A program made the translations under genes and the position numbers. The notes beneath the pieces are model-generated. The model was given only the letters and a program-made list of their open reading frames with translations. It did not search any database and was not told where the DNA came from. 64,000 nucleotides of DNA from Seison nebaliae (Eukaryota > Rotifera > Pararotatoria > Seisonacea > Seisonidae): assembly GCA_023231475.1 (NCBI GenBank), contig JALJEE010000596.1, positions 1 through 64,000 of the forward strand. Reading direction: 5' to 3'. This document shows positions 1 through 13,300 of the stretch, one piece after another (within the stretch, counting starts at the first letter, position 1; each line of letters opens with the position of its first letter).

Positions 1-734
1 TTAAAAAGAAAATAAGATAACTGGCTGTACACATTATCATTTATAAGTTTTCTTCCAATTTCAATTTCATCTCGTAAATAAGTCGGAATAAGAGATGTAA
101 TATCGAAATTGGAGATAATACGAAGCGCTTCATCCAATGAATGAGGAACTATAATATGCATACACTATATATTCACTATATAGACCAGGGCTGTAAATTC
201 TTATAGGGATATAATATAGGGATTTTCAAATTTAAAATAAAAATTTTACAATATTAATAGAAAATTTTAATAGAGTGAGGAAAAGTCCGTGATTCAAGTA
301 ACGAATGAACATAAGGATAAACGGATTTGGAATTTTCTAAAATTGACTTAAATTGTAATTTATCTTGGGTCTGAATCAATGTTTCGCATTGTTTAGAACC
401 TGTTTCGTATGAATCAATATCATACTAAATTATACTTTTATGAATTATGAAGTTTATTATTATTATTTATTATCAAAATTCTCGTCGGGATAAATTAGAA
501 AAAATATTAGAAAAATTCCGGTCCTCACCAACGTTGATCAAATTGTGCAAGTCGATAAGAGCTTCTTGATTAATTGGAGAAGACGTGATCGGATCGTAGG
601 AAAAAATGAAGTCCTTAAAATTGGGAAGGAGAATATCTCGTGGTAAATCGTAGTAGCGGATAGTATGAGAAAAGATTGAGTGAACATGGAAAGAATTAGT
701 ATAAGTAGTAAAAGTAAAAAGTTTAGAGCAAATT
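1..734 (-). CDS. Partial unidentified gene, two exons at the window edge
   Basis: Two open blocks on the minus strand join in phase. The first runs from about 734 down to 529 and ends at a good donor (CAACGTTG|GTGAGG, phase 1). The second starts after the acceptor ATTATAG at 148 and runs to the window edge, where TAA occupies bases 3-1. A donor (CCA|GTTATC) just before that stop could instead carry the gene out of the window. The joined peptide contains RYYDLPRDILLPNF, then IDLHNLINVV and PTYLRDEIEIGRKL. It looks like ordinary coding sequence, but I do not recognise a family. The 5' end of the upper exon is uncertain: a weak acceptor lies at 735, and further open sequence reaches toward 940. 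Confidence 0.35.
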
Positions 735-1115
735 CTTGAGAAAAAATTTATTTATTTTTATTATCATTATTATTATTAAAATTGTCGTCAAAATATATTG
801 TGAAACAAGGTTTTAAAATGTTTAACTTTGCTGGTGATGTAACTCTGGAAATCATTGACGATTGATTGATAGAGATGAATTGCAGCAAGAGAATTGGTAA
901 TAGTAGAAAAGCAACTGTACTAAAGAACTATGAACAACATACCTGACATTTATTGAAATTAAATTACTAATAGGCAGTTATAATTCTTTATATAACGTTA
1001 TTAATCTGTAAGAACTCGATTTAATTGGCATAATATCAACCAGGTGTCATTGATTTTGTGATGTTCCCTATAAAAAAATTTAAAAATAACATTGGAAAAT
1101 TTAATATTATGAAAT

Positions 1116-2296
1116 ATGAATTTTTTCTTCTTTATACTCATCTTACCCATAACATTCAGTTTCACATATGTTCTTGACCAGCATGTGGACTGTTATGAAA
1201 TAATTTGCGATAATAACGACTATGGAACTCCGGATCCTGAACCTAGTTATCCTGAATCATTTCCGATATCTTATCCTCAACCAATCCCGAAACCATATCC
1301 ACAACCAATTCCGAAGCCTGAACTAATTCCTGTACCCATACCGCAGCCGATTCCGGTTCCTGTGCCCAAACCAATCCCAATACCTAAACCACAACCCATC
1401 CCTATACCTAGACCTTACCCAATTCCGGTTCCTAAACCACAACCCATCCATATACCTAGACCACAACCCATCCCTATACCTAGACCACATCCCATCCCTA
1501 TACCTAGACCACAACCAATTCCGGTTCCTAGACCACAACCCATTCCTATACCTAGACCACATCCAATTCCGGTTCCAAGACCACAACCAATGCCTATACC
1601 AAAACCTTATCCAATTACAATTCCTAGGCCACAGCCTATCCCAATACCTAGGCCTTATCCAATTACCGCTCCTAGACCACGACCAATTCCTATACCAAGA
1701 CCTTACCCAATTTCAATAGCAAGACCTTTCCCAGTTAGTTATCTTGAGCCAATGTCAAGACCCATGTCGTATGGTATACCATCCGAATATTTAGGACCGT
1801 CGGAAGGATATACTAGTGATTCAATAGTTTCTACTGATAGTGATGATAATTCAGGTTGGGAATTTCTTTTTTCGATATATTTACCGTTTGCGTCTATTAT
1901 AAGGTTCATTTTTTTCGAACACAAATTTTGGATATGTTAATACAGGTATTACATTATTTGTATTTCTTTTCTTATTTATTATATCTTTCAGGCGGCTATG
2001 GACCGAGTGTTATCGGCAACTACGAATCATATCATAAAGGAAATGGTGATTCCGGTAGTGGTAGCAAGGCTAGTTCCCAATCACAAGGGATGAATGTTAA
2101 TCAATATCAAGACAATGGTAGATCAAATGTTGGTGTGGGACAATCTCAGTCACAATCAGATATTACGACGAACAATAATGATCGACAATCTCAAAGTCAA
2201 GGCGCAAGTATTGAACAATCGATGGAGAATGGATATGGTGAACTGGGATTAACTCAAAGTCAAGCTCATGAAGATGATTGGAATTGGGGGTTTTAA
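1116..2296 (+). CDS. Secreted proline-rich repeat protein
   Basis: Two exons, 1116-1854 and 1992-2296, are separated by a 137 bp phase-1 intron (TCAG|GTTGGG to CTTTCAG|GC). The protein starts with a hydrophobic signal peptide (residues 1 to about 19), then a short acidic segment with two Cys. About 150 residues of tandem Pro-rich repeats follow, of the type P-x-P-I-P-I-P-R-P, with x mostly Gln, His or Tyr. A Ser/Asp-rich linker leads into exon 2, which is Gly/Ser/Gln/Asn-rich with repeated SQSQ motifs and ends in a short acidic Trp-containing tail. No folded domain is visible. The composition fits an extracellular structural protein such as a cuticle, silk-like or mucus component; that role is inference. 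An ATG at 1109 is in another frame. The start at 1116 is chosen because the signal peptide begins there. Confidence 0.75.
1270..1725 (+). repeat. Tandem minisatellite coding the PIPIPRP repeat
   Basis: Degenerate 24-36 bp units are built around CCTATACCTAGACCACAACC, repeated more than a dozen times. Neighbouring units are near identical at 1440-1560, which suggests recent unit duplication. The repeat lies entirely inside exon 1 of the proline-rich protein gene. Confidence 0.85.
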
Positions 2297-2985
2297 AATC
2301 CGTCCGAAATTTCATCGGGTACATGACCAAGTCAATAACTCGAAATTTTATTTAGGAGAAATAAAAAATTGAATATATTTGTATTCTGATGTAAAATGAT
2401 TCTCGTGATAAAACCGTCGGGAAATAAAGAATGAACAAAGAATCGATTAAAAATATTTTCTGAAAAAGACGATGAGAAGTAGAGTGGAAGCAACTGTACA
2501 TGGAAGAAAAGTAAAATAATGTGAATTTTCTCTAATAAGAATGTTTATTTTTCATTATTATTCAGTTCGTCTCTGTTAAGGGAGAAAACGAAATTAAAGT
2601 TGAAAAGAGTTGAAGAAAAAAAAACATCCAACATAATCTCCCATAGGTCCAACATACGTGTTTGTTTTAAATTGAAAAAAAGAATATTTGGAAGATATGG
2701 TGAAGTGGTGGAGGAGAAGGAAATAGAAAATGATATTATAAATAATAAACATAAAGAAATGAATGATGGATAGATGAAATTAAATGAAATGAAATTATCA
2801 AATGAAGATTAAAATTTTAACTAAAAAATATAATGTAAAATCTTTCTCTGAAATATGAAGGAAGAAATATGAATGAAGAAATATATTGAATCGGATAACA
2901 TGATTTATCATTCTGGAAATGGTGTGTGGACGAAACTCATGACATAAATATAGAACTGTGACATGGTGATGATAAGGTGCCATTC

Positions 2986-5900
2986 TTATTCCTTTTTCGG
3001 CATGTTCAAATCACTTCGCTTCTTCGTGATGACGTATCTTTTATAATGGTTTCCACTAAATTCACTTTCCAGTAATTGTCCGTGAGCCAAAAGGACTTTT
3101 CGTTGTTCGTCTGGTGACATCGCTAGAAATGCTCCTAAGCATGTTGGATATTCATCCGACCAAATTGTTGATGGACAGATTTTCAGAATGTTTAACACTA
3201 TATCGAAAATTTCTTGATCACCATTTCGGGATGAGATGCGGAACCAATCACAGAGTGCTGGTACTATCGCTTTCAATGGTGCTCGACTACCATCATAAAA
3301 TTCAATGTATACGGTAAAACTAGAATTCTCTACATTTCCATCTTGTAAATTCTGATCACGATGAACGACAGAAATCGATCGTAAACGATCGAAAATAAAA
3401 TCGCGACATGATTTCTGGAGATTTGTTATTTCGAATTCTTCAGCTAATTCCATCATTGGTGTGACATTGTCGGATGAGAGTACCAATTGAAATTGTGGAT
3501 AGATATGTCGAAGTAATTGCATAATATCTTCGAGCCTATTATAAAATTTAAATTAATTAATAATAATTAATATTAATTGAAATTAAATTTAAATTCAAAC
3601 CGTTTGGTTTCCAAGTTTAACGTGTTGTCCTTCACGTCCTTCAATGTATTGTGGAGGATCGGACTAGCGGCACTTAATATTGCTTTGTTGACGTAAAGTT
3701 CTTTACCATTGGAAACGATTAATTTCAGATCACAAAATGCATCTGGTTTCGAGAAGTATGTGTCTGCGATATCGGACTGATTGCTCTCCACACCAATCTC
3801 TTCCGTTCTCGCGCTCTGATCATTGTCGAATGCACTCACCGTATGACGTGATCGTTTTGCGAAACTTGGAGTTGATTTTTTAATATCTTTCGATATGTCT
3901 TCAACTTCTCCTTGTTCCTTACCTATAAAAGTTGAGATTATAAGAATTAATAATTGTTAATCATAACGAGATATTAAAAGAAAAACAAATTTAAACACGA
4001 AAAACTGAAATTTTAGTACAAAGAAAAAACGTTGTTACAAAGCAAACAATGAATGAATGAATGAATGAATGAAAAGAAAGAATTGAAAAACAGATGACAA
4101 ACTGGGAGGATTTACTAATGAATTATCGGTAGTTTTTTTCGATTCTGAGAATGAATAAAAGAAAGAATTGAATATGGGAGAAAGTGGAAGGAAGTAAACT
4201 GGGTTGACCTCGAGTGGAGCGAATGCGTTCACCCGATTCCATCTCTCAACAATCAATTGGAATAGATTGTTCAGAATTTGAATAAGAAAGAAATGGAAAA
4301 AAAATAAAAACTAAATATTTTTATTTGGAAAAATGAGAATCCCTTCTAATTTATAGTAATCGAAAATTGGAAATTGAAATGCAATTCGTTTTTCTTTCTC
4401 TCCTTCCTTCTATTTTTCGAGTTGAACTGAATTTCAACTTAAATAAATTTTCATTCACTCATTAAATGACACGTGTATATAGACAAGAACAGTCGTTTCA
4501 ATAATTGATGGCACTGCACGAGAGAGAGGGGAAGAAGACAGAGAGAAAGGACTGAGGACGTTTCATTAAGGATGACGTGTCGTAAATGCATGGAATAGTT
4601 AGAATACTTACATCAATTGCACGAATCAATTGATTAGAATAAAAGTCGATAATGAATAAAATAATTTAGTTTTGAATTTGCACACAAACCTAATAAGAGA
4701 TGACGAAATGCATCAATATGTCGTCGATCGTTAAACAATTTTAATAAACTTTCTGTATCACAATTCTCTAGGCCATTACTCAAGAGATTGCAAAGGAATG
4801 AGAAGATTTGTGGCGTAGTCGACGAATTCTGTCTATTATTTCGCACTTTCTGATATTTTGAATCTTGAAGTAATTGATAAAATGGAATATTTCCTTCTTG
4901 ACCTTTGCACAACGAGAAAATCGATTCTAATCCATTAACTAATGAATGTTGTTGTTGTTGTTGTTGTGGCGGTGGTGGTGGTTGTGGTTGTGATTGTGAC
5001 GGTAATTGTTGTTGTTGTTGTTGTTGTTGTTGAGAAGAAAATGAATTGTATTTATTTAAATTAATTTGATTATCCGAATTCTCTAAAGTTTCATCGGCCG
5101 GTCCATGAACATCAAAATTATCATCATAATAAGTAATTCCAGAATTATTGAAAATTTGATTTTTATTAATGTTGTTATTGTTGATTGTTGTTGATGGTGA
5201 TGGTTCTGGAATGATGGGAGTTGTACAATGATTTTTTAATGATCGATTAATTGTCGATGAATTGCCGGTGGTGATGGAAGTGAAAGCTTGAATTAATTCT
5301 TCTGGTGAATTAGTGATATTCTTCGTCCATCCATATGCATTATTACCTGGTTTCTGATGACGATGTAATCCTACTTCACAAGGATTCGATATTCCGTCAC
5401 TTGCCGTATGCAATTTGCCATGACAGAATTGGGCGATACAACGCCAATGACACATAGTTTTCGAGAGACGATTAACACGATAATGGAAACCATTATAAAT
5501 GGCGAGTGGTCGTTTTCTTCTTGTTAAGAAGATGCGAACGGTATTATCATTCATCGAATCATCGATAAATGATGCTGATGTGGAACCATCAGTAAGAGTA
5601 TTTAATGATGATTCATTTAATGAGAGATCGGTTCGATTAATTTTCGGTGTCGATTCAGCAATCGGATCGCACAAAATTTTATTGTCATTCTCTTTCGTAT
5701 CGAATGAGATTGGTGTGGAATTACCAGATGTGTTGGCTTGTTTCGCTGTGTATGATTGTTCGGAATGACGACGTTTAATTCCGGAGGAAGAGAGATTCTT
5801 TTCATATTCATCTGATGAATTATAAGTGAGAGAACCGTTCATCGATCGATTATTGGGCATTGTCAATGTATCTTCTTCCTCACTATCATGAACACCCGAA

Positions 5901-7441
5901 TCACCTGGCATCGAATGTTCACTAATATTCGTATTCGTTTCCTCATCTACTTCCATCGTCGACGATTTATGATTTACGAAATTTTTCATTTGTTGTTTAT
6001 TTCCAATTATTCGTCCTCTATTCTCACAATTCACAATTCCTTCATCGCAATTCTCTTGTTTTATTATTATCGATCGTTGTTGTTGTTGTTGTTGTTGTTG
6101 TTGAGCTGATTGTGTAAGTAATGATTTCAATTGTTCATTCATCCATTGATATGATTTGTAGTCTTGTTTCTGTAAATTATTCAAAGAAATTTGATTATTT
6201 TGTCCAACATTATTTTTCGAATTAAAAATATTTGAATTATTATTATTGGTATTATTATTATTATTATTATTATTATTTGTTTTTCGATCATATGAATTTT
6301 CTGATTTGACTTTATTTCGATTCTGATTTCCATTCAACACTTTCTCATTCTTCTCTTGACGAAGTGAACTCAAAATATAATTCATTCGAGCTTCCTCCGT
6401 CATCTGACTAGTGATGACTCGATCAACTCGTTCGATAATTTCCTGCTCCTCCTCACCACTCAAATTGAATGCATTCATTCGTTCTGTCAATTTCATGTGG
6501 AGATTGGGAAGGAAATTCTGGAAGAATTGTGAACGATAATAATTCGATAATCGAGCACGTAATACTCGAGTCTCTTCTTGCATTATTTTCGAAATGGTCG
6601 AATCATATTCGACTCGTGTCCGATATTTCATACGACCAGTAGCGGATGTGACAAAACTCGTTTCCACATTATCGATGACAGGTGGATGACTATGATTGTC
6701 GAATGGGACACAATGGAAATCACGTACAACAGCAAAATATCGAGAATGGAATTGTGGTTGGAGAATGTGTGAGGCGGAAGTTTCGCTTCCATTCTTTGTA
6801 TAAATATCTTCTTTATGTGTAGTCAAATTATCATATGGAATAAAATTATATTTCTCCAATAATTGATTTTGCATCTGATTCTTCACTTCATAAGTTATCA
6901 TTTTTCCATGACAATTCAAATGAAGACATCGCCACGAACAATGTTTTCCTGTTTCACGATTAATCCGATATTTATATCCTTGATAAATGGCCATCGGTTT
7001 ACCTTTAGAAGACGGGAAAATGACCAATTCACTAAACAAAGGAAAGTGACTACTCAAATCTAATCGATCTGACGATCCCAATTGCTCCATCACTTCACGT
7101 ACCTTCTTCGCCTCTTTTCTCGTTTTTAATGATTCGAATGATGGATAAACGAATTTATCTAAATTTCCATTTAATCTCAACAAATCCGTCGAAGTTCCTT
7201 CTATTCGACCATTCGACGACTCTTTCATTTCTTCTTCATATTCACAATTCTCCTTATAATTATTATTATTGTTGTTGTTGTTATTATTGTTGTTAATGTT
7301 TTCTATTAACAAATTATTATTATTATTGTTGTTGTTGGTGGTAGTGGCAGTGTTATTGTTGTTGTTGTTAGTTCGTGAACTAGCCATCACATCGAGAATT
7401 TGTTTGATTAATTCTGTTTGTTCTAACGATTCGATTTTCAT
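2986..7441 (-). CDS. FLYWCH-FLYWCH-BTB protein (isoform A)
   Basis: The model has three exons: 7441-4690, 3922-3601 and 3535-2986 (3624 nt, 1207 aa, every phase consistent). The first exon begins at its first ATG and encodes two FLYWCH zinc fingers. The first is at about residues 142-255 (W-x-C, C, then HSH after an inserted loop of about 60 residues). The second is at about 635-700 (W-x-C, C, then HRH). Poly-Asn and poly-Gln runs and a basic KRRHS patch lie between and around them. The exon ends at TTATTAG|GTTTGTG, phase 1. The next exon has no ATG before its BTB domain (CDLKLIVSNGKELYVNKA), so it needs an upstream exon, and its acceptor phase fits this donor. After the BTB there is a helical tail of about 140 residues of unknown type. 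FLYWCH and BTB occur together in insect mod(mdg4), but with BTB first. A role as a nuclear DNA-binding, self-associating regulator is inference. Confidence 0.7.
4049..4072. repeat. (ATGA)n microsatellite
   Basis: Six ATGA units inside the 767 bp intron that separates the FLYWCH and BTB exons. Confidence 0.9.
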
Positions 7442-10292
7442 TTTTATTTTAATTCTCACGAATGAATAATATGGGGATAATGAGTGGAAACGATGTGATG
7501 TAATTTCTGATAATTTCAGAATAATCTTCCGAAAATTATTCCGAAATGTGATAGCAATTCTTTTTCTATTGAATTCTATTGAGATGAATCGATAATTATT
7601 AGATTGTAAGATGAACAATGATATATATTAGGGAGAAGAAAAGACGATTGACTGGAGAAAAATAATTTCTTTATAATGACAAATAACTCTATCATTAAAC
7701 TATAACAATTATTCGTAAATCGATCATTAATTGATTGAGAATGCAAGAATTGTCTCATCAATTCCATCACAAATGATTGGAATGGAAGCATAAATATCTC
7801 TAATGGAATCTACTTCTCCTCTAATCATCTTCTACTTAATGTGCAAACGAATGAAAATCTTCTTTTTTCACGCATCATCCCTTCCAACTATTTGTGTGGC
7901 AGATTCTTTTCTGTCCTATGAATTATCAGTATGACTTCTCACTAAATTATTCGATGGTGAAAAAGAAGGAAAATTCACGCTACCACATCGATCAATCAAT
8001 AAAGAGCAAGAATGATCAATGGAAAAACTTTTAAAAGAAAATATCGATAAAAGAACGAGAAATGCAAATGAGAATTCTCGTCAAATTTCTATGAGAGCAA
8101 TTGGCTAAAGAATGAGGTGATGGAAAGAATTCCATATTTTTTTCTGCAATACAATCAATATCCTGAAAAATTTAAGTATGCGTCATGTATTTGACGAAGT
8201 CTCGATATTATTGAGTATGTGTATGTATGTGCATGTGTGTATATATGTGTATAATTGTGTCTGTGTGTATGTGTGAGATAGAGTGATTTACATATCGATT
8301 AGAAATGCATTTGACGTATAATTTGAGTGAGAAACGCGTTTGGAATAACAAAGAAAGGAATTGATTTAATAAAACGAATGAGAGAACATATTTTCTAAGA
8401 GGAATAATGACACAGTATAATTTATGTATATTGATCGGAGGCTGAGTATATGTATGTATTTGGGGAATACATATTTACCTGCTTAAAATCTCGCATATTC
8501 CTTAATTTGACTGATAAAAAAAGAGAGAAGGAGAGAACGTTTGGAATAACTCTCGCGTACTTTGCCAATAACGATAATGTTCTGCGTTCCAATACTAATG
8601 GCGTGAAAAGGTGAGTGAAGAAATAATATGCATTCCTAATTAGACGAATACAATGACCAACTTTTGCCTAGTCGCCAAAAAAAAGGAAAAACGAATAGTT
8701 TTGTTATCGATGGGAATGGGAGAAGATGTAGGAAAGAATTTAAGCAAACAATTCAGATGACCCTAACAACAATCGAGTGTAATTTAATCAATCACAAGAG
8801 AAAAAGAGAATTGAGAGATAGTATGAATGGGATGCAGGAAGAATTGTGAAATAGGAAAGAAAGTGAATCGTTAGATGGAAATCCTTTCGGATCGGATTTC
8901 TTCGTTTACTCTCACAATTCACCTTTCTCATGCAAATAAACCTCCGTTGAAGTGAATGGAGAGATGAAGTTCCAGAAGAAGACACGTATCTATCCGCCGT
9001 TGGTAAACAATTGAAATGTCATTTGCATAAGAACTCCGAACCGGATTCGACGAGAAGAAGCGAAGCGAAATGCCAAGAGGAAAAATATGAAAAAAAGATA
9101 GGATGATGATGCTAGAATGTATGTGGAAGAGATGAAGGAAGGAAATGAATTTCGGGAGGATTTGATCTTTTCTCATAAGAAGATTCGGAGGGGGAAGTTA
9201 GAGGAGAAATAGAGAGAAGAGGTTAGGGAACCAGATAATCCTATTTGACAAAGGATCATCAACGCATATATTTGAATAGAATAAGATTTGCATAAATCCT
9301 TCACTTCGACCACAATCATCCACTTCACTGTTTACATAGCGATCAGGATAATTATATTTCTAACAAAATAGCTAATCATTTGTGGATAAAGAAGAAGTCG
9401 AAGAAGTTGAAGAAGGGAGATTGGAAAGGACGCAGTTAATTCGCTAAGTTAATGAAGAATTGAAATTTCACATCTCGACCAATTCGAGGAGACTGTAAAG
9501 ATGAACGATCATCGAAATGATAGTGATAGCCGATAAGTGAAATTCACACTTTGCACATGAAGTGAAACCTCTATTTCATCCATGACACAATGACGTATCA
9601 AGTCTCCTACATAAGATTTGAGTTGGGTTGAGGGCGACTGATAATGAAGCAACATTAATATCCGCTCATCATGACAATTTGAGGGTGGTAGACAAATCGA
9701 ATGGTATTGATTCAGATCCCAAATATTAAGTCGTATTGGTAGTCGACGAACGAGCGACGGATATAAATCGATTGATATAACGACGAAATAGGAACAATGA
9801 TAACAACAACGATTATTATTCGTTATTTTAATTGTTATGATCTCTCACATTTACTGTCCGTCTACTTGAAGAAGAGTGAAATAGAAATGAAGCATTCATT
9901 CGTTTGTTCGCTCACTCTTCAATGTAATGTGATTTAGAATAAAAATATCAAATTATATAAGTTTATATAGACCGTCACAACTATTTATACGAATTTGGAG
10001 GATATATATTTTGAGGAGGACTGTATGATGCCCTCATTAAATATTAGAATTTTAGACGCACATCATCCTATTATTTACTTGCATTCATCTCAAACAACAA
10101 TGACATAATTTCACATTCTCTTCTCAAACTATTACTGCTTTAATTGGGAATAAACGTCTTATGAGCACTTACATAATTATCAGCCACTCCTAAATATCTC
10201 CATTAAATGTATTCGTATGGTATAATCTCTGCTTTAACATCCCCATCCGTCCGTATAAAAATTAACAATTTCATCACCATCATCGTCTAAAA

Positions 10293-10314
10293 ACACACAC
10301 ACACACACACACAC
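10293..10314. repeat. (AC)n microsatellite
   Basis: Eleven AC units in non-coding sequence. Confidence 0.95.
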
Positions 10315-13300
10315 ATACACAAACGCACATATACATATGAACACAAGTCACCATCATAGCAAACGAGGAGCATCGAAGTAATCTTGCGATGTATAGGTCG
10401 CGGGTTGTCCTGTCGGCTAAACAAGACTGCAATGACGACATCGCCGAATGAGAAGCGACGCAGTTGTTGTTAATGACAACCGACCAAATGGAGATGTGAT
10501 ATTTATTGAAAAAATAATCGAATAACTATGATATGGCTTTGCAATTCGGAGGAGCGATCTCTTATGAAGAAGTAATTTGTTTGTAAGAAAACAATGAAAT
10601 AATTTCACTTATTTTCATACCGATGAAAAATGAAGGTGCAATCTTCTTCTTGCCTTTAAAACGCATTAAGCATTATTATGAAGTCGCAATACTACAAAAC
10701 AATTTCTTCCTCACATCATTTTTGGGAAGAGGCATTTAAATTTGGGAAAAAGAAAAATTTGAAAAACCATCAGAGAATGGTGAACTCGTAAAAAAGTGGG
10801 GGGAATTACATAAGTTTCAGAAGAAATGAATAATGATAAAACTAAAAAGTGAAGATTTCCTATGGAAAGGTAATGTTGAGGACGTTACACATTTTCTTTT
10901 TGTTTAACTACACATTGCATTACAATTGCAATCTCTTCGCCTTCCCCTCACTGGGAATAAGGACAACCTTTCTTTTAAGCTTCTAACAGTACAAAGTTCG
11001 TGAAATAATTTCACATGCAAATTGATGTGCAGCAGTGAATGTAATGAATTGAAATGTTTACGTTCATCTCTCTCACTCGTCTCAAAAAGGATTGCTCCGT
11101 ATATTTCCCTTTATTGCATGTGACAACGACAATGTTTGTACGTCTCAGATAAAATGCATCAACTCTCATAAACGTTTACAATCCAAATCTACTTCATAAA
11201 TTCTACTTTGCTTAATAATATTATAGAAAAATAATAATTGTAATAATTCTATTAAAATCGGAAATTAAAAGGAATTTTGTTAAGAGAATTAAAATTAGCA
11301 ACATCATCTCGCCTTCAAATCCGTTCAACTCACAACACTTGTCAGAGTCATTCACAATTTAATTCATAAATTATAATTTCTTCTTTTGTAATAAATCTTT
11401 CAATCAACTAAAACTAATTCAACGCACAAGTAGTAAACATTCGAATGGAGAGTGGACAGGACTATAATTTTCTCATGGACCACTTGAAAGAGATAGAAAG
11501 ATGAAGACACACCAATATCATGGGAAGAAAAGGATGCAATGTTTGAGAACGATTACTAACGTATATGAAATAGAGGTATTATAGACTGATGAACATGTGA
11601 CGATAAACATCGTAATTTGTCAGTTGAATTAAGCAAAGCATAATAAAAAATAATAGATAAGAACTTAGTGAACAGTTAGAGAGTTTGAGCAATAGTTGTT
11701 GTTTGTTTGATGATGAAGAAGTAATTTTATGCTTGTGCTCAAACAAGGACGTTGTGAGGGAGAGCATCCGATTCGATCGAGTGATTCGAACTTCGACCAT
11801 ATCGATGTAAAATCAACTATTAAGCAGTTAAGAGTCACGCTTCGCAAATTTTCCATTATGAAGAGTTGGAGGACGGGAAAATGCAAAAAGACATTTCTGC
11901 ACCACGATTAATGAGAGCGGAGGGATTGCTGAAATAATGAAAAATGAACGAGTGAATGCATCAAGTGAAAAAGAAAAGAAATAATAATCCAAACCGTTTC
12001 TTTTCGAAAAGAAAATGGACCTGCATCAACTTTTTTGACGGCCAGATATACATGCTCCATTTCATTACGGAAAGATAAGTGTGTGCGTAAGAAGTAGATG
12101 TATGTAGATGCAAATAATATACATGAACTCGGACGACATATTAATATGTGGGGAGGGGGGGTTGGGGGGTGATAGGAATGTATTAATAATTCGATCGTAG
12201 TATGCATGTATGTCGTTATAGTCGCCGTCAATAGTATAAAGTCTTCTATATTTATCTCAAAATGAATGTAAGTAAATGCGTCGAATAGTTTGGGCAACGC
12301 TTCCCTTCCTCCCCTCTCTATTTTCTCGGCGTGGCGAGAGATGGCGTTAGAAAAAGGAAAAATGTCGCAAAGTTCGAGTGCCGTATACATTCCACAATTG
12401 ACATCGTTAGTTACGCGTCGTCCATATAAGCAAAATGGGAATTTGTTAACAAAAAGGAAATTGTTTAATTTATTCTCTTCTAATAATATCGTTCTCTGGT
12501 TCAATGGGGTCGTGCGCATAAACCACTCGTATGGGCATCGAGAGAATGTCGTCTCTCCTTTTTTTCCTGTTTATGGAAATATATATGTGGAAGAAGTAGA
12601 AGAAGAAGAATAGTTTAGAGAATGCAGTTATCATGTGAATAATAACATCAACATTTCGACAAAATGACAATAACGATCATGATGATGATGATGTCGAGTA
12701 AATGATGACAAGAAAAATTTGCTTACATTCTTCTCATTTGTAGCTATAATTATCGAATTTCAGAGAGGAGGAGTAGGAACGTAAGGGAGAAGAACGAATG
12801 CAATAATGGAGCGTCATCTCTCGCAAATAAATGTGAACGACACTGAACATTCACAGTCTCATTTATTTAAGAGAATAATTAGAATAATAAATATAAGAAC
12901 AACAACAATAACAAAAATAATATAATGGAATTAATAATTACGACGAGAGAAGTTCAATAATTTTCGAGAAAAGACTTATTTCTTTCTTATCATGTTTCTG
13001 CAGTACAAGAGATGACTGGGAGAATGAGGAGAGGAAATAAATGAAAAAGAACGCCATTTGCATACTGCCATAATACTTTATTATTCAATTTCTCAAAAAA
13101 ATCATTGTTTGAGAACGCTCTGATAATGTTTCTCTCTCTCTCCTCGTCTTGTGGACAAGTTCTTCTCTTACACTCTTCATCTCTCACGTCCTATCGATCG
13201 ATCATCGGTAGAGAATTATTGAACGAATAATAGAAAATTATGCAGTCTTTTCATTGCATCTCATAATACGTGGGATTGTCGTTAATAGAAGAATAAAACT

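Noticed and set aside
1323-1586. Antisense Trp/Arg/Asn-rich open frame opposite the proline-rich repeats
   Set aside because: It is a mirror of the Pro-rich coding repeat; codons for Pro, Ile and Arg read backwards give this composition. The plus-strand frame has the signal peptide and splice site.
4690-7441. FLYWCH blocks as remnants of MULE-type transposons
   Set aside because: FLYWCH domains occur in some transposases, but no DDE transposase core, terminal inverted repeats or target duplications are seen, and the blocks splice in phase to other exons.
7269-7469. Poly-Leu open frames opposite FLYWCH and LITAF genes
   Set aside because: They are antisense readings of poly-Asn or poly-Gln codon runs, with no other coding feature.
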